A stretch of 64,000 nucleotides of DNA from Brevundimonas sp. M20. Its GTDB lineage: Bacteria; Pseudomonadota; Alphaproteobacteria; Caulobacterales; Caulobacteraceae. Where the stretch lies: assembly GCF_006547065.1 (NCBI RefSeq), contig NZ_CP041243.1, forward strand, positions 620,001 to 684,000. Direction: 5' to 3'. Shown here one piece after another: positions 53,401 to 61,152 of this stretch. Made by a program: the position numbers and the translations under genes. The notes under the pieces are model-generated. The model did no database searches. It had not been told where the DNA came from and saw nothing but the letters and a program-made list of their open reading frames with translations. Numbering within the stretch: the first letter of the stretch is position 1; every line of letters starts with the position of its first letter.

Positions 53401-54828
53401 CTGCGCGGCGGCGGCGGACTGGACGTCCTGCACGGCGGCCGGGGCGACGACACCTATATCGTCGAGTCCGCGGGCGATGTGACCGTCGAGCTGGCGGGCG
53501 AGGGGATCGACACCGTCCTGACGGCCCTGCCCGAATGGACGCTCGGCGCCAATGTCGAGAACCTGACCTACCTTGGAACCGGCGCCTTTACCGGTCGCGG
53601 GAACGCCTCGAACAACACCATCACCGGCGGCGCGGGCGATGACGTCCTCAGCGGCGGGGCGGGGACCGATACGCTCATCGGCGGCGGAGGCCGCGACACC
53701 GCCGACTACGCCGATGCCCTGACCGGCGTGGATGTGCGCCTGAACGGCGGCGTCACCCGCAATGACGGCTTCGGCGGGACCGACACCCTGATCGGGATCG
53801 AGAACGTCACCGGTTCCGCCTTCGACGACCTGCTGATCGGCGACGCCGGAAGCAATGTCCTGCGGGGCGGTCTGGGCCGCGACACCCTGATCGGCATGGA
53901 CGGCGACGACGTGCTGGACGGCGGCGCGGGGCTGGCCAACACCCTTCAGGGCGGGCGCGGCGATGATCTCTACATCGTCTCGGCGATCGGCGATTCCATC
54001 GTGGAGTTCGCGGGCGAGGGCTATGACACCATCCAGACCTCGCTGGGCTCGCTGCGCATGGCCGTCCATGTCGAGGAGCTGATCTACACCGGCTCGGGGA
54101 CCTTCTTCGGTCAGGGCAATGCGGGCGACAACGTCATCCGCGGCGGCCTCGGTCGCGACACCCTGATGGGCCACGATGGCAATGACATCCTGATCGGCGG
54201 CGACGGCGCGCCTGATGAGCTGCACGGCGGCGCGGGCGACGACATCTATGTCATCACCTCGGGCGGCGACACCATCGTGGAATACGCGGACGGCGGCTTC
54301 GATACGGTCCAGACGACCCTGTCGTCCTACGCCCTGCGCCTGAACGTCGAGGCCCTGACCTATATCGGCGACGGTGACTTCACAGGCACGGGCACCAGCG
54401 AGGACAACGTCCTCACCGGCGGCGCGGGCAACGATTTGCTCAAGGGCGGGGGCGGAAACGACACCCTGATCGGCGGCGACGGGATCGACATCGCCGTCCT
54501 GACCGGCTTGCGCGATGACTATCTGCTGGAGCAGATCGACGGCGGCTGGCGCGTCACCGACCGCATCTCCAACCGCGACGGCGTGGACGTGCTTTACGGC
54601 ATCGAGACCCTGCGCTTCGGCGACGGCCAGACCTTCGATCTGACCGCGCCGGCGACCAATGTCATCGCCGGGATGGACAAGGCCTCCGGCCCCCTGACCC
54701 TGCCGGGCGAGTCTGACCCGATCGACACCGGCGCGCGTCTGTTCGACAGGGCCGCTCATCAGATCGCTGCGCCGACCGGAGACACCATGGCGGTTCATCC
54801 CGGCGACGGTTGGGACGTCCTCATCTAG
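50440..54828 (+). CDS. Giant RTX calcium-binding protein with cadherin-like and Sel1-like domains
   Basis: I start at GTG 50440, seven bases after GGAG (GTG 50443 is equally possible); the product is about 1462 residues. In order it has a beta-rich N-terminal region (about 1-227), two cadherin/Ig-like repeats ending in GVNDAPEL and VTLNVH (about 237-428), a Sel1-like helical repeat block (about 434-647), a third cadherin-like domain (651-750), a VCBS-like domain (751-861), and an RTX region (871-1347) with nonapeptides such as GGVGRDVLIG and four ~100-residue modules starting GGRGDD or GGAGDD. There is no N-terminal signal, so type I secretion by a distant exporter is likely. The role may be adhesion or surface protection. 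Confidence 0.88.
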   Translation: MVETENDFGTPPATDEGAPPYTYSWDFDYGLGPWTTWFSPSVVNEPGGQIENFTRLQASGLLDANHIDGIGAIWLMAHLSTPTLGSPGALNLQDAEFSMTVRSTDFDPNGGQLAIWICRYVPETGLMENFTVGLQVTNWANTGTDLLDQISDEWTTVTLRISNDPADWTYAGNYQSMEGDWADRYMPFDLQETLSNVNATLHLVVLNPDPDNAPTGFLDLANITVSTHTPATPDGLAGSNPEVHHGLEDQVATGRLAGSDSVDMANATFSLVADSATNGVATIDPATGAFTFTPPADWYGPTYNQGYATFRYTVSDGVTTSEPITVVVYIGGVNDAPELTTRSEDAELIAGQPFSFSLFKGSDVDGDQLTFKVVADSVVGGTLTLDARTGRYVFTPDEGFTGAASFRYTVSDGQLDSAEKTVTLNVHAAGDPPPVMTFDDAVNFLIAGDLEQWQYWVVRLADTDPNAAYHYATWLNDGINGATLNWDLARHYYEAALGATPDVNLRLATLYVGGMGGERDYAGARALLEALPDNPVAIFRLAILNDLGFGAPVDKALAVEGYIQAAKMGNMEAAWNLGRRYLAGEGVDASPEDAYFWIGLAVKSNVAPNYGVQTLLQDNMALAAGSLTPEQITALDAAIADWTVGDASPVNDAPVLTGEDTIVPPAADGGLVTGTLALARDADGDRLTYELVDGSALNGTVTINPATGAFVFTPTPGYSGSAGFTYVVSDGQTTSTPRTVNFPVDTATFAAADSGDVDENAILTVAAAQGLLANDSAGQDATLGVTAVNGLNTNVGAPVVGAWGVLIVNADGSYVFTPSAKALTLLQGQTATDTFTYTATDSEGVSVGATLTITINGLAGTVIEGTGVVIGSAFDDALFGGVGRDVLIGLDGDDRLIGGDGVPDELYGGRGDDTYVVDTVGDSIVELEGEGFDTVETSAAVYTLPANVEALTFTGVGDFTGTGNALDNVITGGAGADILFGLDGADILRGGGGLDVLHGGRGDDTYIVESAGDVTVELAGEGIDTVLTALPEWTLGANVENLTYLGTGAFTGRGNASNNTITGGAGDDVLSGGAGTDTLIGGGGRDTADYADALTGVDVRLNGGVTRNDGFGGTDTLIGIENVTGSAFDDLLIGDAGSNVLRGGLGRDTLIGMDGDDVLDGGAGLANTLQGGRGDDLYIVSAIGDSIVEFAGEGYDTIQTSLGSLRMAVHVEELIYTGSGTFFGQGNAGDNVIRGGLGRDTLMGHDGNDILIGGDGAPDELHGGAGDDIYVITSGGDTIVEYADGGFDTVQTTLSSYALRLNVEALTYIGDGDFTGTGTSEDNVLTGGAGNDLLKGGGGNDTLIGGDGIDIAVLTGLRDDYLLEQIDGGWRVTDRISNRDGVDVLYGIETLRFGDGQTFDLTAPATNVIAGMDKASGPLTLPGESDPIDTGARLFDRAAHQIAAPTGDTMAVHPGDGWDVLI

Positions 54829-54853
54829 GGCGTCCCGGTCCTCGGGAGGGGGC

Positions 54854-55288
54854 TCAGCCGCGCGGTGTGAACTTCCGGATCACGCCCGAGAAGGTCATCA
54901 GGATGCGCTCGCCGGCGGTGATCTGGCCGCGCACGAAGATCAGGCTCTTGCCCGCGCGCACCACCTCGCCCGTCGCCTCGACCAGTTCGCCCACATAGGC
55001 GCCGTCGATGAAGGTCGAATCCAGCGACACGGTCACGCCCGACGCGCCCTCCATCTCCTGATAGGCCGTCTGGAACAGCGAGATGTCGGCGAAGGTCATC
55101 AGGCAGCCGCCGTGCATCCGGTCGCCCGCGTTCATATGCTTCTGCTCGGCCCGGAAGGCGCACCGCATCCGGCCGTCGGGGTCCGGCTTGAAGTAGAACG
55201 GCCCCACCACCTGATCAAAGGTGCCGTGCAGGTCATAGGTCTGCCACCCGGTGAACTCGCCCTCGGTGACGGTGATTTTCGCGACCAT
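54854..55288 (-). CDS. PaaI-family hotdog thioesterase
   Basis: I start at ATG 55288 (MVAKITVTEGEF), five bases after GAGG; the longer frame crosses the divergent gene. The 144-residue protein has the hotdog-fold signature MHGGCLMTFADISLF with the catalytic Asp, and ends in the beta-sheet ERILMTFSGVIRKF. The family hydrolyses acyl-CoA or aryl-CoA thioesters in the cytoplasm. Neighbours give no clue to substrate. It is divergent from the DUF3253 gene. Confidence 0.88.
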   Translation of the reverse strand: MVAKITVTEGEFTGWQTYDLHGTFDQVVGPFYFKPDPDGRMRCAFRAEQKHMNAGDRMHGGCLMTFADISLFQTAYQEMEGASGVTVSLDSTFIDGAYVGELVEATGEVVRAGKSLIFVRGQITAGERILMTFSGVIRKFTPRG

Positions 55289-55370
55289 GATTGCCTCTTC
55301 GATACCCTGACGGCGCGCGACTTGAGCCGGACGCCTTCTTATCTCTCTCGCAATGCAGCATATAGGCCCG

Positions 55371-55685
55371 ATGAGCGATCCAATCGAAGCCGCCATTTTC
55401 GAAAAACTGGCGAAGGCCGACCCCAAGAAGGTCGGTGGAAAGAGCATTGAGCCCTCGGACGTGGCCAAGGAACTGCAGCCCGAGCAGTGGCAGCGCATGC
55501 TGCCCAAGGTGAAGGCGACGGCGCTGGGCCTGATGCGTCAGGGCAGGCTGACCATCACCAAGAAGGGCAAGCCGGTCGATCCGAACGCGGTCAAGGGCGT
55601 CACCCGCCTGCGCCTGCCGACCCCGGAAGAGACCGCCGCCGCGCTCGCCGCCCTGCCGCCGAAGCCGGATGAAGACGAGGATTGA
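55371..55685 (+). CDS. DUF3253-family small protein
   Basis: The 104-residue protein (MSDPIEAAIFEKLAKADP onward) fits DUF3253: PSDVAKELQPEQWQRMLPKV is the winged-helix-like core, followed by RQGRLTITKKGKPVDP and a conserved VTRLRLP. It is basic in the middle with an acidic tail (PDEDED). The fold suggests nucleic-acid or protein binding, but no function is known. It is followed by a palindromic repeat element before the UDG-like gene. Confidence 0.82.
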   Translation: MSDPIEAAIFEKLAKADPKKVGGKSIEPSDVAKELQPEQWQRMLPKVKATALGLMRQGRLTITKKGKPVDPNAVKGVTRLRLPTPEETAAALAALPPKPDEDED

Positions 55686-55820
55686 GAAATCCCGACATCC
55701 CTCCCCTTTATGGAGAGGGATGTCGATGCGGCGCGGCGACAGGGTGGGGTTTGTAGCCGAGCGCTCGGCTCCCCACCCGTCCCGCTTCGCGGTCCACCCT
55801 CCCCCTGAGGGGAGGGAGAT
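55686..55820. repeat. Dispersed palindromic repeat element
   Basis: This 135-bp gap holds nested inverted repeats: GACATCCCTCCCC (55694-55706) with GGAGAGGGATGTC (55712-55724), a perfect 16-bp palindrome AGCCGAGCGCTCGGCT (55755-55770) inside GGTGGGG/CCCCACC arms, and CCCC-TGA-GGGG near the end. Similar CCCACCC and GGGGAGGG elements are common between genes of Caulobacterales, so this is probably one of a genome-wide family. It may double as a transcript-end structure. Confidence 0.65.
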
Positions 55821-56405
55821 TTGAGTCTCGAAACCGTTCTCACCGACATCCGCGCCTGCCGGGCCTGCCTCGGCCAGTTGCCGCATACCCCGCGCCCGGT
55901 GGTCCGCGTCTTCCCGGAGACGCGGCTGCTGATCTGCGGCCAGGCGCCGGGCCGGCGGGTGCATGAAAGCGGCCTGCCGTTCACCGATCCGTCCGGCGAC
56001 CGCCTGCGCGACTGGCTGGGCGTGGATTACGAGACCTTCTATGCCGATCAGCGTATCGGGGTGGCGGCGCAGGCCTTCTGCTATCCCGGCACCGCACCGA
56101 AAGGCGGTGACTATCCGCCGCCGCGTAAATGCGCGGAGCTGTGGCGGCCTCAACTGCTGGCCGAACTGCCGAACGTCGAGCTGACCTTGCTGGTCGGCGG
56201 TTATGCGCAGGCGTGGGCGCTCGGCGATCGGGCGCGGGCGAACATGACCGAAACGGTCCGGGCCTGGCGCGACTACGCCCCCTCGATCCTGCCCCTGCCG
56301 CATCCGTCGTGGCGCAACACCGCCTGGCTACGCCGCAATCCGTGGTTCGAGGTCGAGGTCATCCCCTATCTGAAAGAGCGGGTTCAGGGCATCCTGTCCG
56401 CATGA
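55821..56405 (+). CDS. Uracil-DNA-glycosylase-like family protein
   Basis: The start is TTG 55821, right after GGAGGGAGA; the product is 194 residues. The N-terminus has CRACLGQL (Cys13, Cys16) and the UDG-fold motif GQAPGRRVHESGLPFTDPSG, with LPLPHPSWRN near the end as the second active-site loop. These fit the UDG superfamily branch of small proteins that remove or recognise uracil in DNA, but the family includes members without proven activity. Its stop overlaps the hydrolase start (ATGA). Confidence 0.82.
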   Translation: MSLETVLTDIRACRACLGQLPHTPRPVVRVFPETRLLICGQAPGRRVHESGLPFTDPSGDRLRDWLGVDYETFYADQRIGVAAQAFCYPGTAPKGGDYPPPRKCAELWRPQLLAELPNVELTLLVGGYAQAWALGDRARANMTETVRAWRDYAPSILPLPHPSWRNTAWLRRNPWFEVEVIPYLKERVQGILSA

Positions 56406-57412
56406 TCCGCAAGACCCTCGCCCTGCTGTTCACCCTGACGCTGACCTTGGCCTTGGCCGCCTGCGCCACGCCCACCGTCCAGCCGCCGCTGACGCCGCCG
56501 CCCGGCTTCACCGGTCCGGCGGTCGAGGGGCAGGCGCTCGTGATGGACGACGGCGCCCGCCTGCCGCTGTCCCGCTGGGCGCCTGAACAGGGCGAGCCGT
56601 GGGCCGTCATCATCGCCCTGCACGGCATGAATGACAGTCGCGCGGGCTTCCATCTGGCCGGGCCGTGGTGGGCGCAGAGGGGCATCGAGACCTGGGCCAT
56701 CGATCAGCGCGGCTTCGGCGCCGCTCCCGGCCGCGGCGTCTGGGCGGGCGAGGCGCGGATGACCGAGGACCTGCGAACCACCGTCGCCCTGGCCCGCGCC
56801 CATCATCCGAACGCCGTCATCGCCGTGGTCGGCGAGAGCATGGGCGGCTCGGTGACCATCGCCGCCTTCGGTTCGGACCGTCCGCCCGCCGCCGACCGGA
56901 TCGTCCTGCTGGCGCCCGGCGTCTGGGGCTGGAGCGCGGTCGGGCCGGTCAACGCCTCGGCCCTGTGGATCGCCGCCCGCACCATGGGGTCCGCCGCCGT
57001 CGATACGCCCGAGTGGGCCATCCGGCAGCACAAGGCCTCGGACAATATGGTCGAGCTCTACCGCAACGGCCGCGACCCCGGCAGCGTCATCTCGACCCGC
57101 TTCGACGCCGTCTATGGTCTGGTCAGCCTGATGGAGACCGCCTCGATCCGCCTGGGCTCGCTCGAGCAGCCGACCTTGCTGCTGTACGGCGCGAACGACA
57201 ATGTGATCCCCAAATCGGCCATGCGTCTGGCCCTGCGCCGCGCCGGTGAGCGTCCCGGCTTCCGCACCGGCTATTACCCCGAGGGCTGGCACATCCTGAA
57301 CCGCGACCTCCAGGCCGAGACCATGTTCCGCGACGTCGAGGCCTGGCTGCGCGACACCGCCGCGCCCCTGCCGTCCGGTGCTGGCCCTGTGCTGCCAGCG
57401 CTGGAGGGGTGA
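56402..57412 (+). CDS. Alpha/beta hydrolase lipoprotein (lysophospholipase-like)
   Basis: The 336-residue protein has a lipobox ending at Cys21 (LALAAC) and a serine-hydrolase core: ALHGMNDSRAGF, the nucleophile elbow GESMGGS, LYGANDNVIP and GWHILNRD supplying the His. It resembles monoacylglycerol lipase/lysophospholipase family proteins and should sit on the inner or outer membrane facing the periplasm. It is coupled to the UDG-like gene by a four-base overlap. The substrate is unknown. Confidence 0.88.
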   Translation: MIRKTLALLFTLTLTLALAACATPTVQPPLTPPPGFTGPAVEGQALVMDDGARLPLSRWAPEQGEPWAVIIALHGMNDSRAGFHLAGPWWAQRGIETWAIDQRGFGAAPGRGVWAGEARMTEDLRTTVALARAHHPNAVIAVVGESMGGSVTIAAFGSDRPPAADRIVLLAPGVWGWSAVGPVNASALWIAARTMGSAAVDTPEWAIRQHKASDNMVELYRNGRDPGSVISTRFDAVYGLVSLMETASIRLGSLEQPTLLLYGANDNVIPKSAMRLALRRAGERPGFRTGYYPEGWHILNRDLQAETMFRDVEAWLRDTAAPLPSGAGPVLPALEG

Positions 57413-57509
57413 TTGGTGATTGGTGACGGGTGGTTCGATGCGGCTGCCGTCGTCGCCTGACGGGCCGACACCGCACGTTGTCCCGGCCATCCACCAATCA
57501 CCAATCACC
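57408..57509. repeat. Long inverted repeat of GGTGATT units
   Basis: An 18-base arm at 57408-57425 (repeating GGTGATT) is the exact reverse complement of 57492-57509; GTGAC/GTCAC extends the match after one or two odd bases. The arms are about 66 bases apart in the 236-bp gap 57413-57648. The first arm overlaps the end of the hydrolase gene. It could form a large hairpin at the transcript end. I see no gene in this gap. Confidence 0.6.
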
Positions 57510-57648
57510 AGTCACTTGCAGCCCCCGTCCGTTGCCGGATGCGCGCCGTCGACCGGGCCACGTCTCCCATCACGAAACCGCCATGCTTGCGGAGTATCTC
57601 CCCGGCGCGTAAGCAGCCGCGCAATAAAAATACACGGGAGTAACGCTT

Positions 57649-58746
57649 ATGAGCATGACCCTTTTCGATTCGCCGTCGTTCGCGAACCACGAAGGCGTGC
57701 ACGCGGTCTATGACGAAAAGACCGGCCTGCGCGCCATTATCGCTGTTCACTCAACCGCGCGCGGCCCGGCCGTCGGCGGCACCCGCATGTGGAACTACGC
57801 CTCCTCGGCTGAAGCACTCGAGGACGTCCTGCGCCTGTCCAAGGGCATGAGCTACAAGAACGCCGTGGCCGATCTGGAGATGGGCGGCGGCAAGTCGGTC
57901 ATCATCGGCGACAGCCGCACCCAGAAGACGCCTGAACTGTTCGCCGCCTTCGGCCGCGCCGTCTCGACCCTCGGCGGTATCTACTACGCGGCTGAAGACG
58001 TCGGCGTGTCGGTCGCCGACATCGCCGAAGCCCGCAAGGTCACCCCCTATGTGCTCGGCCTGTCGGACGGCCCGGAAGCCTCGGGCGATCCGTCGCCGGT
58101 CACCGCCGAGGGCGTGTTCCGCTCGACCCTGACCGTCGCCCGTCGCCTGTGGAAGCAGGACGACCTGACCGGCCTGACCATCGCCCTGCAGGGCATCGGC
58201 CACGTCGGCGGCTATCTGGCCGACAAGCTGCACGCCGCCGGCGCCAAGCTGGTCATGACCGACGTCAACACGGCCCTGCTGGCCGAGGTCGCCGCCCGCA
58301 CCAACGCCGAGATCGTCGCCCCGGACGCCATCTATGACGTGAAGGCCGACATCTACGCCCCGTGCGCCCTGGGCGCGACGCTGAACCCGCAAACCCTGGA
58401 CCGCCTGTCGGCCAAGGCTGTCGTCGGCGCCGCCAACAACCAGCTGGCCACCCCGGAGATCGGCCGCATCCTGTTCGAGCGCGGCGTCCTCTACGCCCCT
58501 GACTATGTCGTCAACGGCGGCGGCATCATCAACGTCGCGTCCGAGCTGAACGCCCGCAACACCGGCGGCGCCTACGATCCGGCCTGGGTCGAGGGCAAGC
58601 TGTCGCGCCTGATGGAGACGCTCGACGAGGTTCTGGAACGCTCGGCCTCGGAAGGCCGTCCGACCCACGAAATCGCCGACTCGATCGCCGAAGCCCGCAT
58701 CAACGCGGCCCGCGCCGAAAAGGCCGAGCAGCTGAAGGCGGCGTAA
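57649..58746 (+). CDS. Leucine/branched-chain amino acid dehydrogenase
   Basis: The 365-residue protein is of the Glu/Leu/Phe/Val dehydrogenase family. Catalytic lysines fall in GMSYKNAVADLEMGGGKSV (Lys70 and Lys82, matching Lys68/Lys80 of bacterial LeuDH), and the NAD-binding loop is LQGIGHVGGYLA. Length and early sequence favour leucine or valine over glutamate dehydrogenase. It interconverts branched-chain amino acids and keto acids with NAD. A good GGAG precedes the ATG. It is a single gene ended by a terminator. Confidence 0.92.
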   Translation: MSMTLFDSPSFANHEGVHAVYDEKTGLRAIIAVHSTARGPAVGGTRMWNYASSAEALEDVLRLSKGMSYKNAVADLEMGGGKSVIIGDSRTQKTPELFAAFGRAVSTLGGIYYAAEDVGVSVADIAEARKVTPYVLGLSDGPEASGDPSPVTAEGVFRSTLTVARRLWKQDDLTGLTIALQGIGHVGGYLADKLHAAGAKLVMTDVNTALLAEVAARTNAEIVAPDAIYDVKADIYAPCALGATLNPQTLDRLSAKAVVGAANNQLATPEIGRILFERGVLYAPDYVVNGGGIINVASELNARNTGGAYDPAWVEGKLSRLMETLDEVLERSASEGRPTHEIADSIAEARINAARAEKAEQLKAA

Positions 58747-58771
58747 ACGCTCCAGACGCATCGCGTTACCG

Positions 58772-58811
58772 ACCGGCCGTCCTGCTCACGCGGGGCGGCC
58801 GGTTTGCGTTT
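58772..58811 (+). terminator. Intrinsic terminator after leucine dehydrogenase
   Basis: Arms ACCGGCCG and CGGCCGGT enclose a 16-base loop and are followed by TTGCGTTT. It lies 26 bp after the stop. Confidence 0.75.
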
Positions 58812-58880
58812 CGGCCATACGACCAATTCTGACGTACCGGCCTGCTAATCTCTCCGAACCAACAATCCGGAGGCGCGCCA

Positions 58881-58954
58881 GCCGATAGACGGGATAGACG
58901 GCATAGACTCCATAGACGGTGTATTTCGACGGTCTCCACAGTCTCCACCGTCCA
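58881..58954. repeat. Nine-base-period repeat upstream of cckA
   Basis: ATAGAC occurs four times at exact 9-bp spacing (58885, 58894, 58903, 58912), in units like GATAGACGG, followed by two TCTCCAC units also 9 bp apart. The block lies within the 286-bp gap 58747-59032 that should contain the cckA promoter. Whether it binds a protein or is a slippage-prone repeat is open. Confidence 0.6.
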
Positions 58955-59032
58955 TCGACGCCCGGATTCGCGCGACAGGCGCATCCGGCCCATCATCCCG
59001 CATTCCACCCGTTCTGATTCGGGCCGAGACGC

Positions 59033-61084
59033 ATGACGACGACCACCGCCCGCCGCTCCATTGATCCGCTGCTGATCGTGATGGCGCTCGGCTTTGTCGT
59101 GGCGGTGGGGGCCATGGCCTATCCGGCCTTCCGCGCCGATCCCATGAGCACGCCGGGCCTGATCCTGATCTTCACCGTCGGGGCCGTGTCCCTGATCGGC
59201 CTGTTCACCTTCGCGCGCAGCGAAAGACGTCCGCCGACCGGCGACGCCGACGTGGACCTGCTCGACGCCATGGTCGAGCCCGCCGCCCTCGTCTGGTCCA
59301 CCGGGCAGGTGCTGGCCTACAACGCCGCCTGGGCCAACGCCGGGGGCGCGACCGTGGCCCTGCCGTCCGCGCGTTCGGGCGGGGCCGCCTCGGCCCTCTA
59401 CATGGCCTTCGCCCAGGCGCGGGCGGGCGAACATGGCCGCGCCATCGTCCCTGTCGGCGAGCGTGAGCTTGAAGTTCTGATCGGCCGGGCCGGGGAGGGA
59501 CGCTTCCTCCTGCGCGCCGCGCCCGAGGCTGTCCTGCCCGTCGCCACGCCCGCCGCTGACCGTCCTGCCGCGGCCCAGAACGGTCCCGGTGGTCGCGCCA
59601 TGGCCGCCGGTGCGCCCTTCGGCTCGGCCCTGATCCAGGCTGACGACCTGTTCGCCGGCAAGGTCGAGGAGGCCAACGCCGCCCTCGCCGTCCTGACCGG
59701 CCCGGCCGCCGCCCGCGACGCCGCTTTCGGCCACCTGTTCGAGCCGTCCGGCGTGGTCGAGGCCAAGGCCAAGCTGGCGGGCGGCTCCTCCGGCCCGATC
59801 GAGCTGGTCGCCCGCGCCCACCCCGACCGGATGCTCCACCTCTACGTCGCGCCCGAGAACGGCAAATGCCGGGTCTGGCTGTTTGACGTCTCGTCGCAGA
59901 AGTCGATGGAGCTCCAGCTCTCGCAAGCCCAGAAGATGCAGGCCGTCGGCCAGCTGGCGGGCGGCGTGGCGCACGACTTCAATAACCTGCTGACCGCCAT
60001 CCAGATGCAGTTGTCCGAACTGCTGGAGCGCCACCCTGTCGGCGATCCGTCCTACGACGGCCTGAACCAGATCCGTCAGACCGCCATCCGGGCCGCCGAT
60101 CTGGTGCGCAAGCTGCTGGCCTTCTCGCGCAAGTCCACCGTCCGTCGCGAGCGTCTGGACCTCGGTGAACTGGTCGGTGAGTTCGCCGTCCTGCTGCGCC
60201 GCCTGCTGCGCGAGGATGTGCGGCTCGAGACCGACTACGGCCGCGACCTGCCGGTGGTTCTGGCCGACAAGAGCCAGCTGGAAACCGCCGTCATGAACCT
60301 GGCCGTCAACGCCCGCGACGCCATGCGCGGCGTGGTCGAGCCGGGCGACGCCGTCGTCACCATCAAAACCCGCCGCCTGACGCGGGACGAGGCGCGCCAG
60401 ATGGGCTGGGCCGCCGCCGAGACGGAGGCCGTCGCCCTGATCGAGGTGTCGGACACCGGCACGGGCGTCCCGCCCGAACTGCTGGACAAGATTTTCGAGC
60501 CCTTCTTCACCACCAAGGCGGTGAACGAAGGCACCGGCATGGGACTGGCCACGGTCTACGGCATCGTCGAACAGGCGGGCGGCCACATCAACGTCACCAA
60601 CCTCGAAGGGGCCGGCGCCGCTTTCCGCATCTTCCTGCCCGAAGCCGCCGAGGCGGAACTGGCCGAGACCCCGGTGATCGAGAAGGTGGTCAAGGCGCCG
60701 CGCGACCTGTCCGGCGCGGGCCGCATCCTGTTCGTCGAAGACGAGGCCGCCGTGCGCGGCATCGCCGCCCGCCTGCTGCGTCAGCGCGGCTACGAGGTCA
60801 TCGAGGCCGAGGACGGTGAACAGGCGCTGGAGCTGGCCGAGGAACACGCGGGCCAGATCGACATGATGATCTCCGACGTCATCATGCCCGGCCTCGACGG
60901 CCCCAGCCTGCTGAAGAAGGCCCGCAAATATCTCGGCGACGCCCCGGTCATGTTCATCTCCGGCTATGCCGAGAGCGACTTCTCCGACCTGCTGCAGGAC
61001 GAGGTCGGCGTCTCCTTCCTGCCCAAGCCGCTGGACATCAAGACGCTGGCCGAGCGGGTGAAGCAGGAGCTCCACGCGGGCTGA
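59033..61084 (+). CDS. cckA: Hybrid histidine kinase, CckA orthologue
   Basis: The 683-residue protein has two N-terminal membrane helices (about 10-33 and 42-61), two PAS-like regions (about 75-170 and 190-305), a HisKA domain with His314 in [13 protein letters not shown], an HATPase domain ([24 protein letters not shown]) and a receiver with Asp615 in [11 protein letters not shown]. Caulobacter CckA has the same layout, with His322 and Asp623. It starts the phosphorelay through ChpT to the master regulator CtrA and so controls the cell cycle. Single-gene context is normal for cckA. Confidence 0.93.
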   Translation: MTTTTARRSIDPLLIVMALGFVVAVGAMAYPAFRADPMSTPGLILIFTVGAVSLIGLFTFARSERRPPTGDADVDLLDAMVEPAALVWSTGQVLAYNAAWANAGGATVALPSARSGGAASALYMAFAQARAGEHGRAIVPVGERELEVLIGRAGEGRFLLRAAPEAVLPVATPAADRPAAAQNGPGGRAMAAGAPFGSALIQADDLFAGKVEEANAALAVLTGPAAARDAAFGHLFEPSGVVEAKAKLAGGSSGPIELVARAHPDRMLHLYVAPENGKCRVWLFDVSSQKSMELQLSQAQKMQAVGQLAGGVAHDFNNLLTAIQMQLSELLERHPVGDPSYDGLNQIRQTAIRAADLVRKLLAFSRKSTVRRERLDLGELVGEFAVLLRRLLREDVRLETDYGRDLPVVLADKSQLETAVMNLAVNARDAMRGVVEPGDAVVTIKTRRLTRDEARQMGWAAAETEAVALIEVSDTGTGVPPELLDKIFEPFFTTKAVNEGTGMGLATVYGIVEQAGGHINVTNLEGAGAAFRIFLPEAAEAELAETPVIEKVVKAPRDLSGAGRILFVEDEAAVRGIAARLLRQRGYEVIEAEDGEQALELAEEHAGQIDMMISDVIMPGLDGPSLLKKARKYLGDAPVMFISGYAESDFSDLLQDEVGVSFLPKPLDIKTLAERVKQELHAG

Positions 61085-61152
61085 ACGATCCTTCACTTGT
61101 CAGGCGCCGATACTCGCGCCACGGTCCGCGCCGCGCTCTGGAGGGACCCCGC

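Noticed and set aside
53050..54480. Repeat array resembling CRISPR at the RTX region
   Set aside because: The repeats are in-frame codon repeats of the nonapeptide motif with no constant repeat or spacers, so this is coding sequence.
50323..54798. A 1491-codon open frame on the minus strand across the RTX gene
   Set aside because: It is the mirror of repeated Gly-Asp codons in the RTX protein. The plus-strand product has clear RTX and cadherin motifs, while the opposite frame has none.
58766..61096. A 776-codon minus-strand frame across cckA
   Set aside because: Antisense shadow of an unmistakable kinase. Part of it reads the nine-base repeat as a short-period peptide.
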